Shown: one piece after another, positions 26,203 to 35,571 of the stretch
Numbering within the stretch: position 1 is the stretch's first letter
How the letters are laid out: every line of letters begins with the position of its first letter
Assembly: GCF_001591765.1 (NCBI RefSeq)
Contig: NZ_BCVN01000005.1
Coordinates: 1 to 64,000 of the forward strand
Reading direction: 5' to 3'
DNA: 64,000 nucleotides
DNA from: Pseudolactococcus raffinolactis NBRC 100932
Lineage (GTDB): Bacteria > Bacillota > Bacilli > Lactobacillales > Streptococcaceae
The notes under the pieces: generated by a model
What the model was told of the DNA's origin: nothing
Seen by the model: only the letters and a program-made list of their open reading frames with translations
Databases searched by the model: none
Made by a program: the position numbers and the translations under genes

Positions 26203-27666
26203 TCACTCATATTTACCAGCATTAGCACGGGAGACCTTGCGCACGCGCCCTTTAATCTTCTCAGCCTGCAAAGCCTTGAGAACTTGCTTGCCTTTACCGT
26301 TCAAAATCTCAACAAAAGTCGACACATCAATAATCGAGATAACCCCGATATCATCGCCAGTAATCCCCGGGATATTGGTAATCGCGCCAACCACATCACC
26401 TGCTCGCAACTTCGTTTTCTTACCGGCATTGATATGCAGTTTCATGATATCATCCTTAAAAACAGCACTTTTCGCTGTTTTGACGATCATTTCACGTTTT
26501 TGCTTAGCGGTAAATGTAGGTAAGCGCTTCTCGAATAGGCTGATACTTGGCAGTTGCATCTCAGCGATTTCTGCATCGATAGCCAGCTGCTCAGACTCAA
26601 TTTTAGCAAAATCACTTCTTTGGGCACTGCTGACCAAAGAAACAGCCTGTCCCGTTTTTTCAAAGCGTGCTGTCCGTCCGATACGATGTGTATAACTTTC
26701 AGGGTTATCAGGCAAATCATAGTTATAAACTGCTGCGATATCGGCCACATCAATCCCACGCGCCGCAACATCAGTTGCAATCAAAAATCTAAAATAGTTG
26801 TGTTTAAAGTCGTTAATGACACGCGTTCTATCGCGCTGTTCCATCCCGCCATGCAAGGTCTCTGCCTTAACATTTTTCTGAGCCAAGAAATCTGCGATGG
26901 CATCAACTGCTGCCCGAGTATTGGCAAAGATGATGGCTGAGTCAGGATTACCAAGCACTAAGAGTTGATAGAGGTTCTCTAACTTATCTGCTTTATCCAC
27001 CAAGTAGAAAGTCTGATCAATCCGTTTAGCCACGGTATTTGTCGCCTTTACTTCAATCAAAGCAGGTTGCTTGATATAAAAGTCCGACACATCCATGACC
27101 GCTTGCGGTAGGGTCGCAGAAAATAGCGCAACTTGACGCTTGACTGGCAACTGCTCAAAAATCGCATCTACCTGCTCCATAAAGCCCATGCTGAGCATCT
27201 CATCGACTTCATCTAGGACGACGAACTTGACTTGATCAAGCTGAATCGTGCCCTGGTCGATATGATCCAGCAGTCGTCCAGGTGTCGCGACAACGACGTG
27301 CGTCCGCTCTTTGAGGTTACGCGCCTGCGCTTGAAAAGAAGAATGACCGATTAAAGTTTCGACTTTAATCCGCTTAAAACGTCCAATGTTAAAGATTTCC
27401 TCGCCAATTTGTAGCGCCAACTCGCGTGTTGGTGCTAGGACAATAGCCTGCGGGCGACGCTCTTCCCAGACGATGTTTTCAACCAAAGGAATGGCAAAAG
27501 CCGCTGTTTTGCCGCTCCCTGTTTGTGATTTGACTAGCAAATCTTGGCCTTTGGCGAATGTTGTAATCACTGCTTCTTGCACCTGAGTAGGTGTCGTATA
27601 GTTTAAGGCCGTCAGAGCCTTCTGCGTTTCTGCACTAATCTGTAGTGCTTCAAATGTATTTTCCAT
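26203..27666 (-). CDS. DEAD-box RNA helicase with DbpA-type RNA-binding domain
   Basis: 487-residue ATP-dependent RNA helicase. Core motifs in order: Q motif YTTPTQVQ (about 24), SQTGSGKTAA (about 47), PTREL, GRLLDH, DEVDEML (about 151), SAT, IIFANTR, HRIGRTARFEK. The C-terminal 75 residues (KLHINAGKKTKLRAGDVVGAI without gaps, ending RKVSRANAGK) are a DbpA/YxiN-like RNA-recognition domain that in relatives targets 23S rRNA hairpin 92, so a 50S assembly role is plausible. The ATG follows an extended -10 by only 8 nt. Confidence 0.9.
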   Translation of the reverse strand: MENTFEALQISAETQKALTALNYTTPTQVQEAVITTFAKGQDLLVKSQTGSGKTAAFAIPLVENIVWEERRPQAIVLAPTRELALQIGEEIFNIGRFKRIKVETLIGHSSFQAQARNLKERTHVVVATPGRLLDHIDQGTIQLDQVKFVVLDEVDEMLSMGFMEQVDAIFEQLPVKRQVALFSATLPQAVMDVSDFYIKQPALIEVKATNTVAKRIDQTFYLVDKADKLENLYQLLVLGNPDSAIIFANTRAAVDAIADFLAQKNVKAETLHGGMEQRDRTRVINDFKHNYFRFLIATDVAARGIDVADIAAVYNYDLPDNPESYTHRIGRTARFEKTGQAVSLVSSAQRSDFAKIESEQLAIDAEIAEMQLPSISLFEKRLPTFTAKQKREMIVKTAKSAVFKDDIMKLHINAGKKTKLRAGDVVGAITNIPGITGDDIGVISIIDVSTFVEILNGKGKQVLKALQAEKIKGRVRKVSRANAGKYE

Positions 27667-27674
27667 ATTGCCTG

Positions 27675-27683
27675 ATTATACCA
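27675..27683 (-). promoter_or_regulatory. Extended -10 promoter close to the helicase start
   Basis: TGGTATAAT on the minus strand, last T at 27675; the ATG begins at 27666, 9 bases on. Predicts a leader of 0-2 nt. Confidence 0.5.
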
Positions 27684-27725
27684 TAAAAAAGGACTACTGA
27701 CGGCTCGCATTCACTGTAAAATAAA

Positions 27726-27747
27726 AAAGAAGATCATCTTCTTTCAA
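27726..27747 (-). terminator. Palindromic terminator of the 27.75-kb gene
   Basis: AAAGAAGATGATCTTCTTT followed by TTTATTTTA on the minus strand, directly behind the stop. Confidence 0.65.
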
Positions 27748-27751
27748 ATAT

Positions 27752-28432
27752 TTAATGGAATAGATCAAACTGAATCAACCGGTCAACCCCAAACAGCTGT
27801 AGGATAAATTGTATGGCAATGACAACTGAGATAAATGCCAGAATTTTTTGCTTTTGGACTTTTCGTGTCGCAATCTGTGCTTTATAATTATCTAGTAGAC
27901 CTTGTCTATCTAGTAAAATTGAATCAACGTATGGCACTTTTTCGGACAAAATTTTCCAAAATTCATCCCAAGACTTGTCCTCTAAGACTGAAAAATTTAA
28001 AATTAGTAACTTTTGACCCGCCCTCGTTTCAAGTAAGTTTTTCTGAACTTTCTCAGGCAATGTGGCTGCTAAGACATCTGAAAAACCTAGTAAAATTTGA
28101 TAGCCGTTCCCATTATCCTCAAAGGTTTCGTCGTAAGCCAAAAAGTCTAAATCATCAAGTCTGACAGACTTTAAAGCTTGTTCGGAAAACATTAATGTCT
28201 CTTGCTCAAATTTAAGAGCATACGGATGAGCTAGCAAGCGTAAAGACAAACCGATTGCGAGAATGATAACTAAAATAGCACAGATAATTGGCAGGACAAT
28301 CCCCACCCCATCTTGACCTAACGTATCCAAAATAGGTGACGCAAAGAATAGGAGTACGAAAAGAATACTCCCCAAAAATAAAACTATCGCAACACGCGAA
28401 AATAAGTCTCCTCGATCATAATTAACTGTCAT
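27752..28432 (-). CDS. Membrane protein of unknown function
   Basis: 226 residues: two N-terminal membrane segments (about 12-33 and 44-68), a soluble middle domain (about 70-195) and a last membrane segment (about 197-217) with a short tail. The first segments followed by a beta-rich stretch suggest a PH-like or YcxB-like membrane protein, but I cannot assign it. It overlaps the upstream gene by 4 bases (ATGA), so the two are translated together and may act as a pair. Confidence 0.75.
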   Translation of the reverse strand: MTVNYDRGDLFSRVAIVLFLGSILFVLLFFASPILDTLGQDGVGIVLPIICAILVIILAIGLSLRLLAHPYALKFEQETLMFSEQALKSVRLDDLDFLAYDETFEDNGNGYQILLGFSDVLAATLPEKVQKNLLETRAGQKLLILNFSVLEDKSWDEFWKILSEKVPYVDSILLDRQGLLDNYKAQIATRKVQKQKILAFISVVIAIQFILQLFGVDRLIQFDLFH

Positions 28433-28881
28433 GATTTTTCCCTCACAAGATGATAAGTTCTAACCGTCTTACCTGTCTGCCAATCACACACAACGAGTGA
28501 GGCCAATTTATTTTGATGTGCAGGATAAATCCAAATATATCTGAGATGTCTATCTTCTTTATTTAATTTAAATCCAAGCCAACGCATCTTATCATCTTTA
28601 CCTTTACTGATTGTATGATTATGGCTCGCATAATCATATCTGAACCAGATCTCACGTTCATCATCAGAAACACGAATTTGCTTAATGACGTTAGCCTTTC
28701 GGCTATCAAGCACAATCGATTCTCCAGTTTTCTCATCTGTTCCCTTATAAATACCACGCTGAGATTCTGGAAAATAATAAGCTAGCATCGGATAAATTTT
28801 TAACAAGGCTACTAATAATATCCCACTAGCAATTGCCAACAAAAAGACCTTCCATCCTAGTATCTTTACACTTTTCATCAT
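28429..28881 (-). CDS. Single-pass membrane protein of unknown function
   Basis: 150 residues: one N-terminal membrane anchor (about 11-32, VFLLAIASGILLVALLKI) and an outside or periplasm-like domain rich in beta strands (REIWFRYDY, HLRYIWIYPAH, VVCDWQTGKTVRTYHL). No recognised family. Translationally coupled to the following membrane protein gene. GGGAGAA precedes the ATG. Confidence 0.7.
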   Translation of the reverse strand: MMKSVKILGWKVFLLAIASGILLVALLKIYPMLAYYFPESQRGIYKGTDEKTGESIVLDSRKANVIKQIRVSDDEREIWFRYDYASHNHTISKGKDDKMRWLGFKLNKEDRHLRYIWIYPAHQNKLASLVVCDWQTGKTVRTYHLVREKS

Positions 28882-28968
28882 TCTCCCAATTCTGTTATTA
28901 TATACATATATTTTAACACATAAAACTTTAATTGTCCGTCCCTATTTGATCATGATATCGTTGTATCC

Positions 28969-29111
28969 CTACCAAAAAGCAAAGCAGGTACAAAGTGTTC
29001 AGCCACTAAAAGAGAAAAGCAAACACTTTACCAATTTCGAATTGTTTCCCAGAAACAATACGAAATTGGTATTTTTTATAATGGCGAATCCTGCTTGCTT
29101 GGTAATTCATC
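28969..29111. repeat. Nested inverted repeats forming a branched structure
   Basis: An outer arm (TACCAAAAAGCAAAGCAGG, 28970-28990, against CCTGCTTGCTTGGTA near 29090-29105) encloses a hairpin AAAGTGTT/AACACTTT (28998-29032) and a long 18-bp hairpin ACCAATTTCG..ATTGTTTC (29030-29077). The latter is followed by ATTTTTT on the plus strand. It could be a structured RNA or a palindromic mobile remnant; no convincing protein is encoded. Confidence 0.55.
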
Positions 29112-29130
29112 CAAAACGACACAATAATAG

Positions 29131-29178
29131 ACTGTGACCAATTTCCATTAACACGAAAAATCGGTCACAGTCCATTTT
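29131..29178 (+). terminator. Strong hairpin with T-run in the gene-free block
   Basis: GACTGTGACC..ATTT paired with AAAT..GGTCACAGTC (one mismatch), then CATTTTTT on the plus strand. No plus-strand gene precedes it, so it may end an unannotated RNA or be part of the repeat block. Confidence 0.55.
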
Positions 29179-29276
29179 TTAGAGAACTTTTATCTCAGCC
29201 TCGTTTCAATTCCGTTAGCAGTTCACCAGAAAATTCAACTAAGCTTTGGCTATAAGCTACAAAGCTAGACAAGGAA

Positions 29277-29313
29277 AAGAGAGGCTTACGTATTTAGTTA
29301 CGAAGTCTCTCTT
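29277..29313. repeat. Imperfect palindrome next to the tandem repeats
   Basis: AAGAGAG.CTT.CGT on the left pairs with ACG.AAG.CTCTCTT on the right. The surrounding 29221-29342 sequence also carries diverged pieces of the 104-bp unit (GTTCACCAGAAAATT, GCGAAGCGAA). Confidence 0.5.
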
Positions 29314-29342
29314 CAAAGTTATAGAGTATAGCGAAGCGAATC

Positions 29343-29654
29343 AACTTTGGCTTAAATTTTCAAGAAATTCGAGGCACGGCATGACGAAGCGTACTTAGAT
29401 ACGTGAGCTACGATGTAACGAAGCAATTCGCCAAAAAATTTAGCCAAACTTTGGCTTAAATTTTCAAGAAATTCGAGGCACAGCATGGCGAAACGTACTT
29501 AGGTACGTGAGCTATGATGTAACCAAGAGGTTCACCAAGAAATTTAGCCAAACTTTGGGTTAAATTTTCAAGAAATTCGAGGCACAGCATGGCGAAGCGT
29601 ACTTAGGTACGTGAGCTATGATGTAACGAAGAAGTTCGCCAGAAAATTTAAGCC
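29343..29654. repeat. Three tandem 104-bp palindromic repeats
   Basis: Copies start at 29343, 29447 and 29551, an exact period of 104. Each begins AACTTTGGCTTAAATTTTC and ends with its inverse (GAAAATTTAAGCCAAAG in the last copy), and the centre holds a smaller palindrome (ACGTACCTAAGTACG). The last copy runs into the final codons of pepC. Each unit can fold into a hairpin on either strand; no ORF is conserved across copies. Confidence 0.85.
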
Positions 29655-30967
29655 AAAGCGCCCATAGGATCCCACGGGAGAAGAACCTCCGGCTCAGCCT
29701 CATAGGCAGCCAACTCTTCAGCAGTCAAGAATTCTTTTCTGACAACGATTTGGTAAGTATATTCGTCCATCCAAGCATCAGATGCTGTGAAGTAACCTTT
29801 TTTACCAACTTTTTCGCCCCAAGAGTTTTCGACTTTCCATTTAAGGGAATTGCCAGCAGCGTCCAAGTCAACACCAGTCAAGACCATGGCATGCGTCATC
29901 AATGACTCAGAGTAGTCCAAACGGCTAGCTTTATCTTGTGTAAAGTCCAAATCCATGGCTGAGAAGTCATAGGCATCCATGGTCAAAAGACCATCTTGAC
30001 GGTTGGAAACTTGACCAACATCACAGCCAAACCAAACTGTTTCACCAGCTTGCATTTGTGCGATTGCCAATTTTTTGAAACGGTCCATTTCAACATTCAG
30101 GTGACGGACATCACGCGCACCAATGACATTTCCTAAAAACTCAACCGTGTAAGATTTGTTATAAGGTTTGTCAGCAGTTGGTGCATTGATCACACTCACG
30201 TAGTCATCCAACTTGATGTCAACAAATTTTTCGTAAAAAGCTTGTGGTGTGATATCTTCGAATTTGTGGAATTGGTCATCTTTATCCCGGTATTCAAAGT
30301 CAAATTTTTGTGGTGGCAAGCCAAGTGTCATGGCAAGATAGTTGAAGATTTCTTGCAAGAGTTCAGCTTTTTTCGCAGCCACATCGACACCATTTTGGAT
30401 CAAGTCACGCAAGATTTGTGCATCTTGGCGCAAGATTTTGTTAAGATATTGATCCAACTCACGGCTGGCACTTGATGAGATAGACTCAGGATAGATGTCT
30501 TTTGGCACGACACCATATTTTTGGAACAAGGCCACGACCATGTCCCATTGTCCGCCATCTTGTTGGGGCACATCAAGCAAGAATTTCAACTTGCGATCGC
30601 CGATTTCAAGATCACTTGTACCGATGATTTGTTCAAGGAACCAGTTTGATTTTTCATATTTGTCCCAGAAGAAGGTATAAGCTTGTGACAACTCGAAGTT
30701 TTCCAACTTGAACTCTGTCAAAATTTTATGACGGAAAGTGTTCAAAGCTGCAAACATCCAACAACGACCTGATTGTTTTTGGTTGCTGACGGGATCATTT
30801 GTCAAGTCAACTGAGAAAACAGGCAAATTCGCTGCATGTGATGCACGATTTTCAAGCGCATTGAGCAAGCCATTTTTAGTCGCTGCATTTTCCACTGCAC
30901 TAAATTTGGCATTTTTTTGATAGTTATCAAATAAAGATTGTGTAAATTCTGATGTTAGTTCTGTCAT
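29648..30967 (-). CDS. pepC: Aminopeptidase C (cysteine peptidase C1B)
   Basis: 439-residue cytoplasmic bleomycin-hydrolase-type peptidase that trims peptides from casein or other protein breakdown. The catalytic Cys is in NQKQSGRCWMFAALNTFR (about 70), His in LMTHAMVLTGV (about 365) and Asn in VENSWGEKVGKKGYF (about 388). The C-terminus PWDPMGALA is the arm that reaches the active site and sets aminopeptidase specificity. GGAGG precedes the ATG. No ordinary terminator follows; the last codons merge with the 104-bp repeat array. Confidence 0.96.
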   Translation of the reverse strand: MTELTSEFTQSLFDNYQKNAKFSAVENAATKNGLLNALENRASHAANLPVFSVDLTNDPVSNQKQSGRCWMFAALNTFRHKILTEFKLENFELSQAYTFFWDKYEKSNWFLEQIIGTSDLEIGDRKLKFLLDVPQQDGGQWDMVVALFQKYGVVPKDIYPESISSSASRELDQYLNKILRQDAQILRDLIQNGVDVAAKKAELLQEIFNYLAMTLGLPPQKFDFEYRDKDDQFHKFEDITPQAFYEKFVDIKLDDYVSVINAPTADKPYNKSYTVEFLGNVIGARDVRHLNVEMDRFKKLAIAQMQAGETVWFGCDVGQVSNRQDGLLTMDAYDFSAMDLDFTQDKASRLDYSESLMTHAMVLTGVDLDAAGNSLKWKVENSWGEKVGKKGYFTASDAWMDEYTYQIVVRKEFLTAEELAAYEAEPEVLLPWDPMGALA

Positions 30968-31043
30968 TTTAATCCTCCAAAGAATAGTATAACACTTTTC
31001 TAAGCGTATCTCATAAATTTACTTTATATAATTCATGTCATAA

Positions 31044-31080
31044 AAATCGACTCACGCTAAGATAGCACAAGTCGATTTTC
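31044..31080 (-). terminator. Terminator of the nadD operon
   Basis: AAAATCGACT paired with AGTCGATTTT (loop about 16) then TTATG on the minus strand, 9 bases past nadD. Confidence 0.7.
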
Positions 31081-31088
31081 TCCTGACC

Positions 31089-31655
31089 TTACCGGTATAA
31101 TCCGTTTTGATCAATGTAGGCCAGCACCTCAGCTGGCAATAAAAAATTGGGCCGATGATTGGCTTGTAAGCTCTCTCGGATATAACTTGAGGAGATATTC
31201 AGCAAGGGTAAATCCATCATTTGAACGGGATATTTCGGCGCAGTCAAAACAGTTTGGTCACGTCTAACAGCCACGAATTGTACCATTTGCATCAGGTCAT
31301 CAATCCTGTACCATTTTTCTAAATAATCCACCATATCGCCACCGATGATGAAAAAATACTCGTTTTCAGGATGCTCAGCGGTCAGTTTCGCCATGGTATC
31401 GTAAGTATAAGACTTGCCACCCCGCTTAATCTCTGACAAGTTAAGCGTCAACTTGGGATAGTCCTGCAAGGCAAGTCGTAGCATCTCTACCCGGTGTTTG
31501 GCTGAAATTGTCGTTTTGGTATCAACGTGCGGTGGCTCATTTTCAGGCATCAATTGAACTTCATCCAAGTTCAATAGTTGCTGGATTTGATCTGCAATGA
31601 AGAGGTGGGCGTGATGAACCGGATTAAAGTTCCCCCCTAAAATGCCGATTCTCAT
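31089..31655 (-). CDS. nadD: Nicotinate-nucleotide adenylyltransferase
   Basis: 188-residue nucleotidyltransferase making nicotinic acid adenine dinucleotide from NaMN and ATP. N-terminal [15 protein letters not shown] carries the (H/T)XGH-type HHAH motif; the C-terminal [10 protein letters not shown] is the second signature. The gene overlaps nadE by 4 bases. It is last in the pncB-nadE-nadD set, which together convert nicotinate to NAD. Confidence 0.95.
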   Translation of the reverse strand: MRIGILGGNFNPVHHAHLFIADQIQQLLNLDEVQLMPENEPPHVDTKTTISAKHRVEMLRLALQDYPKLTLNLSEIKRGGKSYTYDTMAKLTAEHPENEYFFIIGGDMVDYLEKWYRIDDLMQMVQFVAVRRDQTVLTAPKYPVQMMDLPLLNISSSYIRESLQANHRPNFLLPAEVLAYIDQNGLYR

Positions 31656-32479
31656 GCGCGCCAGAAATCGTCAAATATCGTGATTGGTAGATGACGTTTA
31701 TGCTCCGTTTTCAGCCACCAGTTCTCGATGACAGCACGCGCGTCCGTAGCAATCTCACGGCCTTCCAAGTAATCGTCGATGTTATCGTAAGTCACACCTA
31801 GTGCCACTTCATCAGCTAAGCCTGGTTTGCCATCTTCTAAATCCGCTGTTGGGATTTTTTCATAGATCGTTGGATCTGCTTCTAGATAAGCTAATAACTG
31901 CTTGCCTTGACGTTTGTTGAGGCGGAAAAGCGGTAAAATATCCGCACCACCATCACCAAATTTGGTGAAGAAGCCTGTGATGTTTTCAGCTGCATGGTCC
32001 GTCCCAAGTACAGCACCCGAATGGGCACCAGCAATGGCATACTGAGTGATCATGCGTTGGCGTGCCTTAATATTGCCTTTGTTAAAGTCTGTAATGTCAA
32101 GACCAGCCTCAGTCAAGGCCTCAATTTCACCGTCGACAGCGCTTTTGATATTGACCGTCAAACTGACATCTGGTTGGATGAAAGCCAATGCTTTTTGAGC
32201 ATCATCTTCATCATGTTGCACGCCATAAGGCAAACGAACAGCGATGAATTGATAGGCAGCATCACCTGTCTCAGCACGCAACTCTTCGATAGCAAGCTGT
32301 GCCAAACGACCAGCCAAGCTCGAATCCTGACCACCTGAAATGCCTAAAACGAGACTTTTCAAAAACGGATATTGTTTGAGATAATCCTTCAAAAAATCTA
32401 CAGAGCGTCGCACTTCCTCTGCTGGTGAAATCTCAGGTTTTACCCCTAATGTTGCGATAATGTCATCTTGTAAGGTCAT
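31652..32479 (-). CDS. nadE: NAD synthetase, ammonia-dependent
   Basis: 275 residues, converting deamido-NAD to NAD. The PP-loop is [15 protein letters not shown] (about 45-58); [22 protein letters not shown] and [10 protein letters not shown] are further family motifs. There is no N-terminal glutaminase domain, so it uses free ammonia, which ties it to nitrogen state. Overlaps both neighbours by 4 bases. Confidence 0.95.
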   Translation of the reverse strand: MTLQDDIIATLGVKPEISPAEEVRRSVDFLKDYLKQYPFLKSLVLGISGGQDSSLAGRLAQLAIEELRAETGDAAYQFIAVRLPYGVQHDEDDAQKALAFIQPDVSLTVNIKSAVDGEIEALTEAGLDITDFNKGNIKARQRMITQYAIAGAHSGAVLGTDHAAENITGFFTKFGDGGADILPLFRLNKRQGKQLLAYLEADPTIYEKIPTADLEDGKPGLADEVALGVTYDNIDDYLEGREIATDARAVIENWWLKTEHKRHLPITIFDDFWRA

Positions 32480-33915
32480 TTATAAACATCCTTTCTCACT
32501 TGGTCAATCAGTTTCATTTTATTATCCCAGACATCCTGCGCCAAATCGACAGGGTAATCTTGCGGATTTAAATCACGTTTATACTCATCCCATAGATCAT
32601 CTAACTTCTCTTTAAAATAAGCCTTGATTTCTTGCAATGCTGGCAAATCATAAATCAACCGACCTTTTTCAAAGACAGGAACCAACAAAGGTCTCGCTGT
32701 GAAGTTGGTCAATTTTTTATTAATATAAGTGTAGGTTGGGTGGAACATGAAAATCTCATCTGATGCATTTGGATCGACATTAGCAAACGTGATATAGTCT
32801 CCCTCAGATTTGTTCTTATCCAAACTGCGAATCCGCCAGACTTGTTTTTTACCTGGCGTTGAGACCTTCTCAGCATTACTTGAGAGCTTAATCGTATCAC
32901 GCATGTCACCAGTCTCCGTTTCAATCGCAACGATTTTATACACGGCACCAAGTGCAGGCTGATCATAAGCCGTGATGAGCTTTGTTCCCACACCCCAGAC
33001 ATCAATTTTAGCCTTCTGCATCTTGAGATTAAGAATGGTATTCTCATCTAAGTCATTAGACGCATAGATTCTCGCCTCAGTAAACCCTGCGTCATCAAGC
33101 TGTTCACGGACTTTCTTAGAAATATAAGCCATGTCACCAGAGTCGATACGGACGCCTTGGAAATTAATCTGATCACCCATTTCTTTTGCGACTTTAATGG
33201 CTGCAGGCACACCGATTTTCAGCGTGTCATAAGTATCCACTAGGAAAACACAATCTCGATGCGTTGTCGCATAAGCTTTAAAAGCATCATAGTCATTACC
33301 ATACGCTTGGACCAGCGAGTGGGCATGTGTGCCTGATACCGGAATACCAAAAAGCTTCCCTGCCCGAACGTTAGAGGTCGCATCCGCACCGCCGATCACA
33401 GCAGCACGCGTCCCCCAAATCGCAGCATCCATTTCCTGAGCTCGACGTGTACCGAACTCAAGTAAAGGCTCATCACCAATCACCGACTTGATCCGCGCCG
33501 CTTTGGTAGCAATCAAGGTTTGGAAGTTGACGATGTTGAGGATGGCTGTTTCGACCAACTGGCACTGTGCCAATGGACCTTCAACTTGAAGAATCGGCTC
33601 GTTAGCGAAAACGAGATCACCCTCCAGCGCCGATCTCACGTCACAAGTAAAACGTAAGTCAGCGAGGTAAGCTAAAAAGTTTTCAGGGTAGCCTAGCTCC
33701 CGCAAATAAGCGATATCATCAGCGTCGAAATGGAGGTCTCGCAAATAGCCTACGACACGTTCTAAACCTGCGAAAACGGCATAGCCATTCTTAAAAGGCA
33801 TATCTCGGAAGTAAACTTCGAATACTGAATTGCGTTCAGAAATCCCTTGTTCGAAATAGACTTGCATCATGTTGATCTGGTAGAGATCGGTATGTAATAC
33901 TAAATTATCTGTCAT
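32476..33915 (-). CDS. pncB: Nicotinate phosphoribosyltransferase
   Basis: 479 residues, first step of nicotinate salvage (nicotinate plus PRPP). Signatures: [18 protein letters not shown] at the N-terminus, [13 protein letters not shown] (about 155), [13 protein letters not shown] (about 192, with the phosphorylatable His region) and [15 protein letters not shown] (about 255). The ATG lies 3 bases behind the mtnN stop, with translational coupling likely. With no de novo nadABC here, the organism may depend on vitamin uptake; that is inference. Confidence 0.93.
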   Translation of the reverse strand: MTDNLVLHTDLYQINMMQVYFEQGISERNSVFEVYFRDMPFKNGYAVFAGLERVVGYLRDLHFDADDIAYLRELGYPENFLAYLADLRFTCDVRSALEGDLVFANEPILQVEGPLAQCQLVETAILNIVNFQTLIATKAARIKSVIGDEPLLEFGTRRAQEMDAAIWGTRAAVIGGADATSNVRAGKLFGIPVSGTHAHSLVQAYGNDYDAFKAYATTHRDCVFLVDTYDTLKIGVPAAIKVAKEMGDQINFQGVRIDSGDMAYISKKVREQLDDAGFTEARIYASNDLDENTILNLKMQKAKIDVWGVGTKLITAYDQPALGAVYKIVAIETETGDMRDTIKLSSNAEKVSTPGKKQVWRIRSLDKNKSEGDYITFANVDPNASDEIFMFHPTYTYINKKLTNFTARPLLVPVFEKGRLIYDLPALQEIKAYFKEKLDDLWDEYKRDLNPQDYPVDLAQDVWDNKMKLIDQVRKDVYK

Positions 33916-33918
33916 GTT

Positions 33919-34599
33919 TTACACCATTGTTTCCAACATTTTGATCAATGTCGCAGCAGATTTTTCACCTGCTTGGACAATAAATTCGTCAAAACTATCT
34001 GCCGCTTGACCATCCGCTGTATCCGAAAGGCTCCGAATCACAACAAATGGTTTGCCGAGTGCTGTTGCAGCTTGGGCAATCGATGCCCCTTCCATCTCAA
34101 CAGCAAGAACATCTGGAAAATGCCCTTTAATCGCTAGCTGTTGCGTTTTAGACGAGATAAATGAGTCAGATGAGGTAATCAAACCAACCCGTGCTTCAGG
34201 GGCCGCTTTCTTCAGCTCTGAGACAAAGTAGGCGCTACTGTGATAGTAAAGTTCCTGCCCCGCCATCTGCCCAAAGGCATAACCAAAGGCCGTCACATCA
34301 ACATCATGATAGGCTAGTTTATCTGCTACTACAACATCACCAACTGCTAGACCCTCACCAACACCACCAGCTGAGCCACTGTTAATGATGCCATCGACTG
34401 CAAATAAGTCAACCAATAAGCTAACAGCAATCGCGCTCATGACTTTCCCAATCCCTGACTTAACTAAGACAACATCATGTCGTCCGATAACTCCTGTATA
34501 AAATATAAACCCATGATGACTGGCTTTTTCGGAATGTTGCAGCGTTTCTGCTAGGATTTTTAACTCCTCATCCATGGCTGCAATAATGCCTATTTTCAT
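33919..34599 (-). CDS. mtnN: 5'-methylthioadenosine/S-adenosylhomocysteine nucleosidase
   Basis: 226-residue Pfs-type nucleosidase that cleaves adenine from MTA and SAH, recycling SAM by-products and feeding LuxS. Catalytic Glu in AAMDEELKIL (about 12), SGIGKVMSAI, IINSGSAGG and VEMEGASIAQAA (Glu about 172-174) and the Asp in SLSDTADG are all present. Sits between macP and pncB in the glmU unit. Confidence 0.96.
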   Translation of the reverse strand: MKIGIIAAMDEELKILAETLQHSEKASHHGFIFYTGVIGRHDVVLVKSGIGKVMSAIAVSLLVDLFAVDGIINSGSAGGVGEGLAVGDVVVADKLAYHDVDVTAFGYAFGQMAGQELYYHSSAYFVSELKKAAPEARVGLITSSDSFISSKTQQLAIKGHFPDVLAVEMEGASIAQAATALGKPFVVIRSLSDTADGQAADSFDEFIVQAGEKSAATLIKMLETMV

Positions 34600-34665
34600 C
34601 TTCTCTCACTTTCTCGTCTGCAAAACTAATGACTTGATCTTATCTATTAGGATTAGACAACTTTG

Positions 34666-34938
34666 TTAAAATTTAAAAACTATCACCGTGATAATAATCA
34701 ATAAAACGACTAAAATCACGATATATTTCGTGATTTTTTTCCCCCGCTCTTCTCTTTTTTGAGATTCGATGCGGCGGCTTTTATATACTGAATTCTTTTC
34801 CAATTTCGCTTTTTGCGGCGCAAATTGTTTGATCAGCTGGGTATCATCTTGTCTGGCTTGTGCGATTTCTCGCTCCAGACGTTCTTTCTCTCGTGCCGCC
34901 TGCTGAATCATCTCATCTGTTAATAAGGGTTTAGGCAT
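34666..34938 (-). CDS. macP: MacP-like activator of class A PBP
   Basis: 90 residues: N-terminal KPLLTDEMIQQAAREKERLE, a basic, likely helical cytoplasmic region, and one C-terminal membrane segment (about 68-88) rich in Ile/Val. Size, topology, the PLLTDEMI start and the position between a Nudix gene and mtnN match pneumococcal MacP, the StkP-phosphorylated partner of PBP2a. A Thr near 32 (DDTQLI) is a candidate phosphosite. StkP is also encoded here (49-51 kb). Assignment by synteny and short similarity. Confidence 0.65.
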   Translation of the reverse strand: MPKPLLTDEMIQQAAREKERLEREIAQARQDDTQLIKQFAPQKAKLEKNSVYKSRRIESQKREERGKKITKYIVILVVLLIIITVIVFKF

Positions 34939-35494
34939 TCGTTTCTAGCTCCCAATACTGAATAGCCATAATCGTTTTGGCATCCTGAATCTCACCATTA
35001 TGGATGAGTGCTTTTGCTTCAGCCAAAGTCACTTCATGGCGTTCCAAAACTTCATTATCGTCATGAGGCCTTGGTTGATCGACTTTTCTTAAATTATCGG
35101 CCTTATAAAGGTAAATCTTCTCACTACAAAAACCAGGCGCTGTATAAAACTCAGCGATTTTTTTAACAGACTTAGTCGTCATCCCAGTTTCTTCTTCTAA
35201 TTCACGTAACATGGCCGCTTCTGGATTGGCATTTTCACCTTTTTCAAGTTTGCCTGCAGGAATTTCATAAATAACTTCTTCCAAAGCTTTGCGAAATTGA
35301 CGAACCAGAATCATTTTTTGCTCTGGGGTGATTGCTAATACAGCAACGCCTCCATTATGAAAAATGATTTCTCGCTTCGCAAGTCCCAAGTCCCCTGGTA
35401 AAGCAACAGTGTCCAATTTGACATTGATTACCTGTCCATTAAAAATAGTTTCCCGACTTAATGTTTTTTCTTCGAAATCTTCAAAATTCATCAT
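34931..35494 (-). CDS. ADP-ribose pyrophosphatase-type Nudix hydrolase
   Basis: 187 residues of the NudF/ADPRase branch: IPAGKLEKGENANPEAAMLR followed by ELEEETGM is the Nudix box (about 84-108), with EFYTAPGFCSEKIYLY after it, as in ADP-ribose hydrolases. It would recycle ADP-ribose to AMP and ribose phosphate, in keeping with NAD genes in the same unit. Overlaps macP by 8 bases. Confidence 0.9.
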   Translation of the reverse strand: MMNFEDFEEKTLSRETIFNGQVINVKLDTVALPGDLGLAKREIIFHNGGVAVLAITPEQKMILVRQFRKALEEVIYEIPAGKLEKGENANPEAAMLRELEEETGMTTKSVKKIAEFYTAPGFCSEKIYLYKADNLRKVDQPRPHDDNEVLERHEVTLAEAKALIHNGEIQDAKTIMAIQYWELETNA

Positions 35495-35571
35495 TTGTGT
35501 TATCCCCTATTGGCTTTATTTTCCCCGTTTACATTATTAAACTCGTTTAACATCTCTCAAAATTAAGGACA

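Noticed and set aside
28946-29137. 63-codon plus-strand ORF in the repeat block
   Set aside because: It runs through the nested palindromes, lacks a ribosome site and its composition is dictated by the repeats.
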